Below, piece by piece: positions 33,386-42,004 of a stretch of 64,000 bases of DNA. The stretch is from Palsa-513 sp050010595. GTDB taxonomy: Bacteria; Actinomycetota; Thermoleophilia; Solirubrobacterales; Solirubrobacteraceae. The position numbers were made by a program, and so were the translations under genes. The stretch lies in NCBI GenBank assembly GCA_050010595.1, contig JBEKKS010000014.1, forward strand, positions 1 through 64,000, read 5' to 3'. Each line of letters begins with the position of its first letter. Position 1 is the first letter of the stretch. Below the pieces are notes generated by a model. The model ran no database searches. It was not told where the DNA came from and was given only the letters and a program-made list of their open reading frames with translations.

Positions 33386-34365
33386 CGCGGCTCGCCGTCG
33401 CGGGTCTCGGCTACTGGGGTCCGAACATCGCGCGCGTCGTCGAGTCGCTTCCGGGCGTCGAGCTTGCCTGGCTCGCCGACGCCGATCAGTCGCGCCTCGA
33501 GCGTCTCGCACCCTCGTTCCGCTCAGCCCGCTTCACCGATTCGCTCGACGAGCTGCTCGCCGACCCCCAGCTCGACGGTGTGATGCTCGCGACGCCGGTG
33601 CCGACGCATGGACAGCTCGCGGTTCGCGTGTTGGACGCTGGCAAGCACTGCTTCGTCGAGAAGCCCCTCGCGCAGTCGGTGAGTGACGCGCAGGCGGCGG
33701 TCGCGGCGGCTGAGCGCAACGGCCGCATCCTGATGGTCGGGCACCTGCTCGAGTACCACCCGGGGGTGCGCCGGCTCGCCGACATCGTCTCGGGCGGCGA
33801 GCTCGGCGAGATCCGCTACATCTACACGAACCGCCTCAATCTCGGCCAGCTGCGCGCCGACGAGAATGCGCTCTGGAGCCTCGGCGCGCACGACGTGTCA
33901 GTCGTGCTCGCGCTCGCCGGCGAGGAGCCCTTCGAGCTCGACGCGCGCGGAGAGTGCTACATGCGCCCCGGCATCGAGGATGTGGTCTTCGCCTATCTGC
34001 GCTTCCACTCAGGCGTCACCGCACACCTGCATCTTTCGTGGCTCGACCCGCACAAGGAGCGTCGCCTGACCGTCGTCGGCTCGCAGCGGATGGCGACCTT
34101 CGACGACATGGAGCTCGAGCGCAAGTTGACGATTTATGACAAGGGCTTCGACGAGAAGGCCGACAGCTGGGGCGAGTACATCACGCGCTCTGGCGACGTC
34201 ACGAGCCCGCGGATTCCCAACGCCGAGCCGCTACGGCTGGAGTGTGAGCACTTCGTGCAGTGCATCGAGCGCGGCGCGACGCCGCGCTCGGACGGGCACA
34301 GCGGGCTGCGCGTCGTACGCGTCCTGGCTGGGCTTCAGGCGGCGCTCGAGGCAAGCCGCCGGTGA
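33382..34365 (+). CDS. wbpB: Gfo/Idh/MocA oxidoreductase, WbpB-like (3-dehydrogenase)
   Basis: Starting at the GTG overlapping the previous stop, the protein has 327 residues. An in-frame start at 33325 is rejected because it adds an Arg-rich stretch. The N-terminal NAD domain opens LAVAGLGYWGPNIARVVES. Family landmarks are TPVPTHGQLAVRVLDAGKHC, FVEKPLAQSV and VGHLLEYHPGVRRLADIV. YTNRLNLGQLRADENALWSL precedes GAHDVSVVLAL, with the conserved Asp/His-containing catalytic segment. It is thought to oxidise C3 of UDP-GlcNAcA to the 3-keto form, preparing for transamination. Its order between WbpA- and WbpD-like genes is the usual one. Confidence 0.88.
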   Translation: MTRLAVAGLGYWGPNIARVVESLPGVELAWLADADQSRLERLAPSFRSARFTDSLDELLADPQLDGVMLATPVPTHGQLAVRVLDAGKHCFVEKPLAQSVSDAQAAVAAAERNGRILMVGHLLEYHPGVRRLADIVSGGELGEIRYIYTNRLNLGQLRADENALWSLGAHDVSVVLALAGEEPFELDARGECYMRPGIEDVVFAYLRFHSGVTAHLHLSWLDPHKERRLTVVGSQRMATFDDMELERKLTIYDKGFDEKADSWGEYITRSGDVTSPRIPNAEPLRLECEHFVQCIERGATPRSDGHSGLRVVRVLAGLQAALEASRR

Positions 34366-35075
34366 GCCTGCGCGCCGACCCGCGTGCCCCCGGCCTCCAC
34401 GTCGGCGAGGACGTGGAAATCGGCGACGGCGTGATCCTCGGCGCGAACGTGACGATCCATGACGGCACGTCGATCGGCGATGGCTGCGTGATCGAGGACG
34501 GCGTCGTCCTCGGCAAGCGTCCGCACCTCTCGCGCCACTCGACGACTCGGCGCAGCAGTCTCGCGGGGCTCGCGCTCGGCGCGCGCGTCTCGATCGGAGC
34601 CGCGAGCGTGATCTGCGCCGGGACCGTGATCGAGGACGGCGTGATCGTCGGCGATCAGTGCTTCATCCGCGAGCGCGCGCTGCTTGCACGCGACTGCGCG
34701 ATCGGGCGCGGCAGCGTCGTCGAGCCCGATGTGACTGTCGGCGCCCGCTCGCGCGTGCAGACGAACGTCTATTTGACCCGTGCGACGCTGCTGGAGGAGG
34801 ACGTCTTTGTCGGCCCCGGCGCTCTGACCACAAACGACGACACGATGGCCCGCCACGACGACAGCTACGAGCTGCGCGGCGCGACGTTGCGCCGCGCGTG
34901 CCGGGTCGGCGGCGGCGCCGTCCTCGTCCCGGGCGTCGAGGTCGGCGAGGAGGCCTACGTCGCGGCGGGCGCCGTCGTCACGCGCGACGTTCCCGCGCGC
35001 GCCGTCGTGATGGGCGTCCCGGCGCGCGTCGTGCGTGAGGTCGACGAATCCGACCTACTCGAACGCTGGCGATAG
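34362..35075 (+). CDS. wbpD: Left-handed beta-helix N-acetyltransferase, WbpD-like
   Basis: This is a 237-residue hexapeptide-repeat enzyme from the GTG that overlaps the previous stop. Repeats such as GDGVILGANVTIHDGTSIGD, IEDGVVLGKRPHL and ICAGTVIEDGVIVGDQCFIR build a left-handed helix. The loop VGPGALTTNDDTMARHDDSY precedes GGGAVLVPGVEVGEEAYVAA and the closing GVPARVV. In the Wbp pathway such an enzyme acetylates the 3-amino group of UDP-GlcNAc(3NH2)A with acetyl-CoA. The order wbpA-wbpB-wbpD in one plus-strand operon is conserved in Pseudomonas, Bordetella and others. The repeat count is normal, and no truncation is seen. It faces the aminotransferase gene across an 89-base gap. Confidence 0.88.
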   Translation: MSLRADPRAPGLHVGEDVEIGDGVILGANVTIHDGTSIGDGCVIEDGVVLGKRPHLSRHSTTRRSSLAGLALGARVSIGAASVICAGTVIEDGVIVGDQCFIRERALLARDCAIGRGSVVEPDVTVGARSRVQTNVYLTRATLLEEDVFVGPGALTTNDDTMARHDDSYELRGATLRRACRVGGGAVLVPGVEVGEEAYVAAGAVVTRDVPARAVVMGVPARVVREVDESDLLERWR

Positions 35076-35109
35076 ATCGCAGCAAGGTGCAGCAGAGCCT
35101 TGGGTAGGA

Positions 35110-35130
35110 CCGTCCGCACCGCCGGGACGG
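35110..35130. terminator. Weak hairpin between the convergent WbpD- and WbpE-like genes
   Basis: CCGTCC and GGACGG with a nine-base loop lie in the 89-base gap between 35075 and 35165, followed on the plus strand by GCCTTT. It is a possible shared terminator, with low support. Confidence 0.3.
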
Positions 35131-35164
35131 GCCTTTACGGCGAGAAGCTGACCGAGGGGGCCGG

Positions 35165-36256
35165 CTAGGACGTCGTCGAACGGACCAGCGCTGCCCGAAC
35201 TGCTTCTGCGACCGCGCCCACCTGCGCGCTGCGGAGCGTCGGTCCAATGGGGAGCGCAAGGCTCGTGCGGGCCGCCTCGTCTGTTCCCGGCAGCTCGACA
35301 TCGGCCATCAGCGCCGGTTGGCGGTGGATCGGACGGCGATAGTAGGCACGTGCCTCGATCCCGCCGGCGCGCAGTGCCTCGCCCAGCTCGTCGGCGCGCT
35401 CGCTGCGTATGACATAAAGATGCCATGCCGGGCGCGCCCCGCGCGTAGCTTGGGGCAGCGCGACTAGCTCGCTGATCCCCGACGCCCCGTAGCGCTCGCC
35501 GGCGGCCCGCCTACCCTCGGCCCAAGTGTCGAGGTGCGGGAGTTGCACGCGCAGGATCGCCGCCTGCAGCTCATCGAGCCGCGAGTTGTAACCGAGCTCC
35601 TCGAACGTCTCCTTGTCACGCGAGCCGTGGAAGCGCAGCATCCGCACACGGTCGGCAATCGCCGCGTCGCTTGTCGTTATCGCGCCGCCGTCGCCGAACG
35701 CGCCGAGGTTCTTCGACGGGTAGAAGCTGAACGTCGCGACAGTGCCGAGCGCTCCCGGTCGTCCGCTTGGCCCGAGCGATCCCGCCGCCTGCGCGGCGTC
35801 CTCGACCACGGGCACGCCGAGCGCCTCGATCTCGGCGACCGGCGCGACATTGCCGAACAGGTGAACAACGATCACCGCCTTGGTCCGGGGTGTAAGCGCA
35901 GCGCGCACCGTGTCCGGCGTGACGCAGAACGTTGCCGGGTCGATGTCGCAGAAGACAGGCCGGGCGCCGGTCGGCGCGATCGCCTCGGCGGTTGCGTAGA
36001 ACGTGAACGACGGCGTTACGACCTCATCGCCTGGTCCGAGGCCGATCGCTCGCAGCGCGATCGTCAGCGCGTCGGTTCCGTTGGCGACGCCGATCGCGTG
36101 CTCGGTGCCGACGTAGGCGGCGAACTCCGCCTCGAACGCCCGGACCTCCGCTCCCAGGATGTAGCGACGGCTATCGAGGACGCGCTCGACCGCCGCTCGC
36201 AGCTCAGCCTCCAGTGGGGCGAGCGGCGTGGCTGTGTCGAAGAGCGGAATCTCCAT
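35165..36256 (-). CDS. wbpE: DegT/DnrJ/EryC1/StrS aminotransferase, WbpE-like
   Basis: The ATG at 36256 gives 363 residues and the normal N-terminus MEIPLFDTATPLAPLEAELR; a longer frame to 36406 is rejected. PLP fold landmarks are GVANGTDALTIALRAIGLGP, FTFYATAEAIAPTGARPVF, VEDAAQAAGS, and the PLP lysine in FSFYPSKNLGAFGDGG. LGYNSRLDELQAAILRVQLP, YVIRSERADEL and YYRRPIHRQPA follow. The enzyme would aminate UDP-3-keto-GlcNAcA with glutamate to give UDP-GlcNAc(3NH2)A. It is encoded convergently to the WbpA-B-D-like operon and 121 bases after the flippase gene on its own strand, so the pathway is split over two transcripts. Confidence 0.88.
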   Translation of the reverse strand: MEIPLFDTATPLAPLEAELRAAVERVLDSRRYILGAEVRAFEAEFAAYVGTEHAIGVANGTDALTIALRAIGLGPGDEVVTPSFTFYATAEAIAPTGARPVFCDIDPATFCVTPDTVRAALTPRTKAVIVVHLFGNVAPVAEIEALGVPVVEDAAQAAGSLGPSGRPGALGTVATFSFYPSKNLGAFGDGGAITTSDAAIADRVRMLRFHGSRDKETFEELGYNSRLDELQAAILRVQLPHLDTWAEGRRAAGERYGASGISELVALPQATRGARPAWHLYVIRSERADELGEALRAGGIEARAYYRRPIHRQPALMADVELPGTDEAARTSLALPIGPTLRSAQVGAVAEAVRAALVRSTTS

Positions 36257-36377
36257 CGCCTCGGAACCTACTACGGTCCTGGTTCTCTGGCGTGGTGGGA
36301 TCAGCCTGGCCGGACCGCTCGTAGCAGGAGGCTGGCAGTTGCGGCAGCGCAGGACGTCTTGCGAAGATTGCCTGCCG

Positions 36378-37838
36378 CTACTGTCGTTGGTCTCCGGCGT
36401 GGCCACCGAGTGCCGCCACGAGCTCGCCAGGAAACGCCCGCAACGCGAGCACGGCCACCACGAGGATCACGGAGCCGGTGAGCGCGGCTAACACTGATGA
36501 GAGCGGCACGAGCAGCGCTGCCGCGAACGCGATCGCGAGTGCGACGACGATCCGCGCGGCCAGGCCGAGTTGTGGCCGCAGGTCGGGATGCAGGCTCAGC
36601 AGTGCCACCCCGTATGCGCTTGCGAGCGCGAGCTCGAGCGTCACCGTCGTGACCGCCGCGCCACTGGCACCGTGCGCCGGGATCAGTACCGCGCACAGGG
36701 CGACGGCGAGAAGCACCATGCCTGCATTGATCGCGATCAGTGTGCGGTAGGCGGCGAGCGCAAGCAGCGCGAAGGCGAAGACCGCAGCGAGGAATGTTGC
36801 GACGACGCCGACGCCGAGGATGCGAAGCACCCCGGCAGCGCCTGCGTAACCCGGACCGCCCATCACCGCGACAGCGAACGGAGCGCCCGCGACGACGAGC
36901 AGCGAGAGCCAGCCGCCGAGCAGCAGGTTGCCTTCGAGCAGGCGCTGCACCGCGTAGCGCAGGCGCGCGCCGTCGTCTCGGGCGGCGCGCAGCAGGATCG
37001 GGAACGCCGAGCCCACAAGCAGCAGCGGGACGCCGTTGACAACGCTGAGGATCCGGAATGCCAGGCTGAAGATCCCAACCGCGCCGCCGCTTGCCAGCAG
37101 CGACATCGCAATTACGACGAGCTGGAAGTAGATCGCGCCAAGCGCGGTGGCAGCGGCGAACACCACCGACTGAGCCAGCAGCGGACGCCACCGACGAAGC
37201 GCGAAAGACGGGCGCAGGCTGATCTGCGGGCGAACGAGCACGGCCGTGATCGCGACTGTGACCAGGAAGGCGAGCACGGAGGCGGCGAAGAACGGCAACA
37301 ACCGCGCTCCAACGACCACGAGCAGGATGAGCCCCGCAGCGGTGACAGCCGGGCCGACGAAGTCGAGCAGCGCCAGCCACGACAGGCGAAGGCGCGCAGT
37401 GAGCGGCACGGCCAGCGTCACCTGGACGTTGGCCAAGAGCAGCCCGACGGAGGCGATCGCGGTGCCTGCGACAACCAGTTGGGGATAGCCGGCGAGCAGC
37501 GTGAAGAGAATCGCCCCGCCCGCGCCGATCATGCTGAGCGCGATCCGCAGGCCGAGCAGGCTTCGCATCAGCTCCCGACGCTCGTTCGCGTTGCCGGTGC
37601 TGAACTCGCGCACGCCAAGGTTCGCGATCCCGCCCTCGGTCAGCGCGGCGACGATCAACAGCAGCGAGGTGACGGTGACGTAGCGCCCGTAGCTCAGCTT
37701 GTGCAGGTGGCGTGTGACGAACGGCGTCGCCGCGACGCTCGTCGCAACGGCGCCAGCGTAAGCGACCATCCGCATGCCGCCACCGCGCAGGAAGACGCCT
37801 CCTGCCTCGCGCGAATCGAGGATGTCAGGCCCCGGCAT
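36378..37838 (-). CDS. wzx: Polysaccharide flippase, Wzx/MOP-like
   Basis: This 486-residue integral membrane protein has about 14 hydrophobic segments across its whole length. The start chosen is the ATG at 37838; a GTG at 37865 is an alternative. It belongs to the polysaccharide transporter branch of the MOP superfamily: GGGMRMVAYAGAVATSVAAT, TRHLHKLSYGRYVTVTSLLL, and VREFSTGNANERRELMRSLL correspond to the first two helices and their loop. It would flip lipid-linked repeat units to the outer face. It is divergent from the gene at 37931 (92-base gap) and precedes the aminotransferase gene. An ABC exporter at 40228 is a second possible export route in this locus. Confidence 0.85.
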   Translation of the reverse strand: MPGPDILDSREAGGVFLRGGGMRMVAYAGAVATSVAATPFVTRHLHKLSYGRYVTVTSLLLIVAALTEGGIANLGVREFSTGNANERRELMRSLLGLRIALSMIGAGGAILFTLLAGYPQLVVAGTAIASVGLLLANVQVTLAVPLTARLRLSWLALLDFVGPAVTAAGLILLVVVGARLLPFFAASVLAFLVTVAITAVLVRPQISLRPSFALRRWRPLLAQSVVFAAATALGAIYFQLVVIAMSLLASGGAVGIFSLAFRILSVVNGVPLLLVGSAFPILLRAARDDGARLRYAVQRLLEGNLLLGGWLSLLVVAGAPFAVAVMGGPGYAGAAGVLRILGVGVVATFLAAVFAFALLALAAYRTLIAINAGMVLLAVALCAVLIPAHGASGAAVTTVTLELALASAYGVALLSLHPDLRPQLGLAARIVVALAIAFAAALLVPLSSVLAALTGSVILVVAVLALRAFPGELVAALGGHAGDQRQ

Positions 37839-37930
37839 TGCGTCTTCTTGCGATGCGCTAGCCACCGTGCGAGTGTCCCAGAGCGCGGAGCCGTAGTAGG
37901 GTCCGCGCGCTCCCCAGGGGTCCAGATGCG

Positions 37931-38800
37931 ATGGCCGACCTGACACTGTTCGCGATTCCCAAGGGATTCACCGATCCCCACATCTCGCTGATCCAGCGCA
38001 ACGCGCTTGCGAGCTGGCAGCGGCTCGCACCGGCAGTCGAGATACTGCTGATCGGCCACGACCCAGGCGTAGAGGAGGCGGCGCGCAACTACGGCGCGAC
38101 CCACATTCGAGACGCGGAGCAGAACGAGCTCGGGACTCCACTCCTCGACTCGGCGTTCCGCGAAGCGGCTGTGCGCGCTTCCGGTTCGCTGCTGTGCTAC
38201 GTCAATGCGGACATTGTCCTGCTCGACGACTTTCTTGCCGCGGCGCGACGCTTGCCGGCTGAGGCCTACCTCGCGATCGGGCGGCGTTGGGACTGCGACG
38301 TCACCTCACCGCTCGATTTCTCGCAGGGCGACGCCGCCCTGCGAGACTGGGCGCAGCGCGACGGCAAGCTCGACCTCGGCCGCGGCAGTGATTACTTCGT
38401 CTTCCGCCGCGAGAGCGACTTTGGTCTGCCACCCTTTGCGGTTGGTCGGCCGGGCTGGGACAACTGGATGATCCGGCGCGCGCTACAGCTCGGCTTTCCC
38501 GTCATCGACATGACGGAGAGCGTCACGGCGATCCACCAGAACCACGGCTACGGCCATGTGGCCAACGCGATCGGATCAGACTGGGAGGGACCAGAGGCGA
38601 AGCGCAACCGGGACCTTGCGGGCGACTTCGATCGCTACATCTACACCCCGTACAACGCGACGCACTTGCTTGGCGTCAACGGGCTACGCCGCGCGCGCTC
38701 GCGCAAGCACGTGCGCGCGAGGATCGAGGCCTTCATCGCACTGAACCCAGGTGCGCGGCCGCTGCACCGGTTGATTCGGTTGCTCCACCGCAGCCGGTGA
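37931..38800 (+). CDS. Glycosyltransferase-like protein (GT-A-like fold)
   Basis: This 289-residue soluble protein has the start LTLFAIPKGFTDPHISLIQR, LCYVNADIVLLDDF as the D-x-D-like site, and IGRRWDCDVTSPLDFSQGDA. DYFVFRRESDFGLPPFAVGR and WDNWMIRRALQLG follow, then the conserved histidines in IHQNHGYGHV. The pattern is one I know from actinobacterial and cyanobacterial polysaccharide loci where it is called a glycosyltransferase; a CAZy family is not clear to me. It starts divergently to the flippase gene, and lies 76 bases before the GT61 gene. Substrate is unknown. Confidence 0.72.
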   Translation: MADLTLFAIPKGFTDPHISLIQRNALASWQRLAPAVEILLIGHDPGVEEAARNYGATHIRDAEQNELGTPLLDSAFREAAVRASGSLLCYVNADIVLLDDFLAAARRLPAEAYLAIGRRWDCDVTSPLDFSQGDAALRDWAQRDGKLDLGRGSDYFVFRRESDFGLPPFAVGRPGWDNWMIRRALQLGFPVIDMTESVTAIHQNHGYGHVANAIGSDWEGPEAKRNRDLAGDFDRYIYTPYNATHLLGVNGLRRARSRKHVRARIEAFIALNPGARPLHRLIRLLHRSR

Positions 38801-38876
38801 CCGACGTGCTCGACAGCGTGCGACGGGTGCGCCGCCGCCACTGGCGAGCGGACAGCGCATCCGGGACGCAGCGACC

Positions 38877-40022
38877 GTGAGCCTCTACACGCGCGCCGTG
38901 CGCCGTCTGACCACCGTTGCCACCGGCCGCGGCTTGATCGCGGGCGACAGTGGTCCTGTCGGCGAGGTGGCTTCGTTGCGTGCCTGGGTGATTGAGCATG
39001 AAGGCCATTGCGGCGCAGCGTGGAGCAGCGTGCCGGCGCCTCAGTCGGCTCCGTTGCCGCCCCCGCGGAGTGTCGCCGGAGGCACCGGCCCCGCGTTTGA
39101 GGATGCCCTCACACGGCTCGGCGCCCTGCGAGAAATGCCGCCGCCCGCCCTCGAGGTCGCGAAGCTGCCGGGCGCTCGCATCGTCACGCCGGACGGGCTC
39201 GTCGTCACCCACGATGATCTGCTCGCCACCGAGAGCGCGTGGTCCGGCAACCGCGAGGCAAGCGGCGTACTGCGCAAGCGGGGACTCCCGCGGGCGCAGA
39301 CGGCTCCCGGCGTTCAAGCGACGCTGATCTCGCAGTGGTGCGGGGCGTACTACCACTGGCTCACCGATGCGCTCCCCAGAATCGCAGTCCTCGAAGCCGC
39401 GCGATCCGCAGATTGTGCCGTGATCGTGCCCGAGGATCTCAAGCCCTGGCAGCGACGGTCGCTCGACCTTCTCGGCGTGGGCGACAGGCTCACGCCTTTT
39501 TCCGGCTATCTGCGCGCCGACATCCTGCTCTGGCCTCGCCCGACCGCGCCGCTCGCGGGGCACACCCCGAGCTGGGCGTGTGAGTGGCTGCGTGAACGCT
39601 TCGCATCCGTCTCGTCGAGCGGGCGCAGGCGACTTTACCTGTCGCGGAGCGGCGAGCGGCGGCGCCGGGTCGCGAACGAAGACGAGGTATGGACCTTGGT
39701 GCTCGAGCCGCTCGGGTTCGAGCGGATCGATGCCGGCACGCTGTCTTTTGACGAGCAGGTGAGCGCGTTCGCGGGTGCCGGCGTGATCGTGGCTCCCCAC
39801 GGCGGGGCGCTGACGAACATCGTGTTCGCCCGACAAGCCACCGTCGTCGAGCTATTTGCGCCGGACTACGTGAACCTGTGTTACTACGTGCTTGCGGGTC
39901 GCTGCGGACACGCGTACTGGTCCCTGATGGGCCGTGCGGGGCGTAACGGCAGCATCACCGTAGATCTCGCGCGGTTGACTGAGACCCTTGCTGCGGCAGG
40001 CGTCGCCACCAACGGATCGTAG
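38877..40022 (+). CDS. Glycosyltransferase family 61
   Basis: This 381-residue protein starts with GTG. Landmarks of the GT61/DUF563 family are QWCGAYYHWLTDALPRIAVL, KPWQRRSLDLLGVGDRL, and RRRLYLSRSGERRRRVANED. FERIDAGTLSFDEQVSAFAG leads to AGVIVAPHGGALTNIVFARQ. The last stretch, VELFAPDYVNLCYYVLAG, is the usual end of the domain. No signal or membrane helix is seen, so it acts in the cytoplasm. Family members transfer xylose, GlcNAc or other sugars. Xylose is of interest because a UDP-xylose synthase is encoded at 6687; that link is inference only. The 205 bases after it hold a broken small ORF. Confidence 0.87.
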   Translation: MSLYTRAVRRLTTVATGRGLIAGDSGPVGEVASLRAWVIEHEGHCGAAWSSVPAPQSAPLPPPRSVAGGTGPAFEDALTRLGALREMPPPALEVAKLPGARIVTPDGLVVTHDDLLATESAWSGNREASGVLRKRGLPRAQTAPGVQATLISQWCGAYYHWLTDALPRIAVLEAARSADCAVIVPEDLKPWQRRSLDLLGVGDRLTPFSGYLRADILLWPRPTAPLAGHTPSWACEWLRERFASVSSSGRRRLYLSRSGERRRRVANEDEVWTLVLEPLGFERIDAGTLSFDEQVSAFAGAGVIVAPHGGALTNIVFARQATVVELFAPDYVNLCYYVLAGRCGHAYWSLMGRAGRNGSITVDLARLTETLAAAGVATNGS

Positions 40023-40074
40023 GAGCACCGGTTAGGGTGGTCGCGGCGGGTCGATCAAGCAACGGAGGCCAACG

Positions 40075-40200
40075 ATGAACCTCAAGTGTCACTGAGCGGA
40101 GAGATCCCGGGACGGCGTGGAGTCCGATGCCGAGTGGGACCTGGTCCGGCGCGATGCGCATGACGATTTCGGAATACCGCACGACCTGCGAGCAGGTTGA
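40075..40200 (+). pseudogene. Short ORF interrupted by in-frame TGA at codon 7
   Basis: A clear ribosome site GGAGG (40064-40068), six bases before ATG, leads into MNLKCH, then TGA (40093-40095). The same frame then stays open for another 34 codons (AERSRDGVESDAEW, DLVRRDAHDDFGIPHDLRAG) to a TGA at 40198. The good ribosome site and the GC-rich third positions suggest that a small protein of about 41 residues was encoded here and lost by a TGG-to-TGA change. Alternatives are a six-residue leader peptide, a sequencing error, or readthrough. I do not recognise a family. The ABC transporter starts 27 bases later, so a regulatory leader role is possible. Confidence 0.4.
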
Positions 40201-40227
40201 TGGCGCTCGTGGCGACAGGCGGGACCA

Positions 40228-42000
40228 ATGACGGCGCGCTTCGCGGCGCAACCCGAGCAGGGACAGTTGCGCTTCCTCGTCCGCGGACGCATGCTCCTGA
40301 TCGTTGCCCTCGTGGTCGCCTCGGTGCTCACGGGCATCTGTGAAGCGTCGATCCTGGCAATCATCGCTGAGGCGGCGGGTGCTCTAGTTAGCCGCACGCA
40401 TGAGTTGCACATCTCGGTGGGCCCGCTCCACATCAGTGCGACGATCGGTGGTCTGCTCGGCGTAGGCCTTCTTCTCGTCGCGGCACGCCTCATGCTTCAG
40501 GTACCAATCGTGGTGCTGCCGGCCAATCTCGCCGCCGACGTGCAGCGAACCTTGCGCCAACGTCTGATCGCCGCTTTCACGGGCGCCTCTTGGACGATGC
40601 AGTCGCGCGTTCGGGAGGGCGAGGTACAGGAGCTCCTGACGAACCAAACGCTCCAGGCGTCATTCGTGACGCTGTCCCTGACGGGGCTCGTGACGAATGG
40701 GATGACATTGCTGGTGCTTGTTGGCGGAGCGTTCTTTCTCGAGCCGGCGGCTGCGGGGATCACGTTGGTCGCTACAGTCGTTCTGATGAGTGGTCTGCGG
40801 CCGCTCAACCAACTCGTCGGTCGCCGGTCGCATCAGCTGTCCACCGAGCAGATACGTCTCGCTCACGACATCGGTCAGACAGCTCGCATGGCCGAGGAGA
40901 TGGACGTCTTTGGCGTCGGCCGCCGGCAAGCGGACGAGGTGCAGAAGCTCGTCGACACAGTTCGCCGGAATTTCGCGAGCCAACAGGTGCTCGCGAGCCT
41001 GGCTCCAAGCATATTCACGACCGCAACGTATTTGCTTCTCGTCGGCGGCCTCTTCGTGCTTCACGCGGTGAGTGCCAGCCACGTCGCGTCGCTCGGTGCC
41101 GTCGTGTTGCTCCTCGTGCGCTCGAGCGCGTACGGCCAGCAGGCTTCTGCCTGTTACCAGAGCGTGCGCACGGCAACACCGTTCGTGCAACGGGTACGCG
41201 AAGCCGAGCGCGAGTATAGGGAGAGCGCTCCGGTGAGCGGCGATCGCGCGCTTACCGCGATCACAAGCCTCAAGCTCGACCACGCATCGTTTGCGTATGT
41301 GCCCGGACGGCCGGTGATCGATGACGTCAGCTTCGAGGTGGTCGGTGGCGAGTCCGTGGGCATCGTCGGGCCGTCCGGCGCGGGCAAGTCGACACTTACG
41401 CAGATCTTGCTCCGACTGCGGCCGGTCGACTCGGGTGCGTACCTGGTCAATGGGGTGCCGGCGGCCGAGTACTCGTTCGAAGACTGGACCTCACGCGTGG
41501 CCTACGTATCGCAGGAGCCACGCTTACTGCATACGACTGTCACGGAGAATATTCGCTACTTCCGGGACATCGACCAGGCAGCGGTCATCGAGGCCGCAAA
41601 GCTCGCGCGTATCGACGATGACATCGTGGGCTGGGCGGATGGCTACGACACTGTGATTGGTCCACGTGCCGACGCGGTCTCCGGTGGTCAGCAACAGCGG
41701 ATCTGTATCGCTCGCGCGCTGGCCGGCCAGCCGGCGGTGTTGATTCTCGACGAGCCAACAAGTGCTCTCGACCCAAGGTCCGAGAGCCTCCTTCAGGAGT
41801 CGCTGACAGCCCTGCGCGAACGTACTACGCTGCTGATTGTTGCCCACCGCATGTCAACGCTCGAGATGTGCGATCGCATCCTCGTGATCCTCGACGGACG
41901 TGTCGACGGTTACGGCTCGGCCAGCGAGCTGCTGCGCGAGAACAAGTACTACCGAGCCGCGATCGCTCTGTCAGGTGCAGGCAAGACGGGTACCGGCTGA
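40228..42000 (+). CDS. ABC transporter, fused permease and ATPase (MsbA/PglK-like)
   Basis: This 590-residue half-transporter has five or six membrane helices in residues 20-320 (LLIVALVVASVLTGICEASI, VGLLLVAARLMLQVPIVVLP and others). The ATPase domain is at about 350-580. It has Walker A GPSGAGKST, the Q-loop YVSQEPRLLH, signature DAVSGGQQQRICIARAL, Walker B VLILDEPTSAL, and the H-loop VAHRMSTLE. It works as a dimer. Near a glycan locus it may flip a lipid-linked glycan as PglK does, or export another product. It is followed four bases later by hldD, suggesting a role with the heptose product. Codons are somewhat less GC-biased than in neighbours. Confidence 0.9.
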   Translation: MTARFAAQPEQGQLRFLVRGRMLLIVALVVASVLTGICEASILAIIAEAAGALVSRTHELHISVGPLHISATIGGLLGVGLLLVAARLMLQVPIVVLPANLAADVQRTLRQRLIAAFTGASWTMQSRVREGEVQELLTNQTLQASFVTLSLTGLVTNGMTLLVLVGGAFFLEPAAAGITLVATVVLMSGLRPLNQLVGRRSHQLSTEQIRLAHDIGQTARMAEEMDVFGVGRRQADEVQKLVDTVRRNFASQQVLASLAPSIFTTATYLLLVGGLFVLHAVSASHVASLGAVVLLLVRSSAYGQQASACYQSVRTATPFVQRVREAEREYRESAPVSGDRALTAITSLKLDHASFAYVPGRPVIDDVSFEVVGGESVGIVGPSGAGKSTLTQILLRLRPVDSGAYLVNGVPAAEYSFEDWTSRVAYVSQEPRLLHTTVTENIRYFRDIDQAAVIEAAKLARIDDDIVGWADGYDTVIGPRADAVSGGQQQRICIARALAGQPAVLILDEPTSALDPRSESLLQESLTALRERTTLLIVAHRMSTLEMCDRILVILDGRVDGYGSASELLRENKYYRAAIALSGAGKTGTG

Positions 42001-42004
42001 TCGC

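Noticed and set aside
32285..33511. 408-codon minus-strand frame opposite the WbpA-like gene
   Set aside because: It has no known motif, and the plus strand has all dehydrogenase motifs with intact frame.
36570..37943. 457-codon plus-strand frame opposite the flippase gene
   Set aside because: Its composition (Gln, Glu, Arg, Asp rich) is what results from reading the complement of a hydrophobic membrane protein.
40093..40095. Selenocysteine codon in the small ORF
   Set aside because: The TGA is at codon 7 with no redox motif partner and no convincing SECIS-like hairpin directly after it; a nonsense change or leader peptide is simpler.
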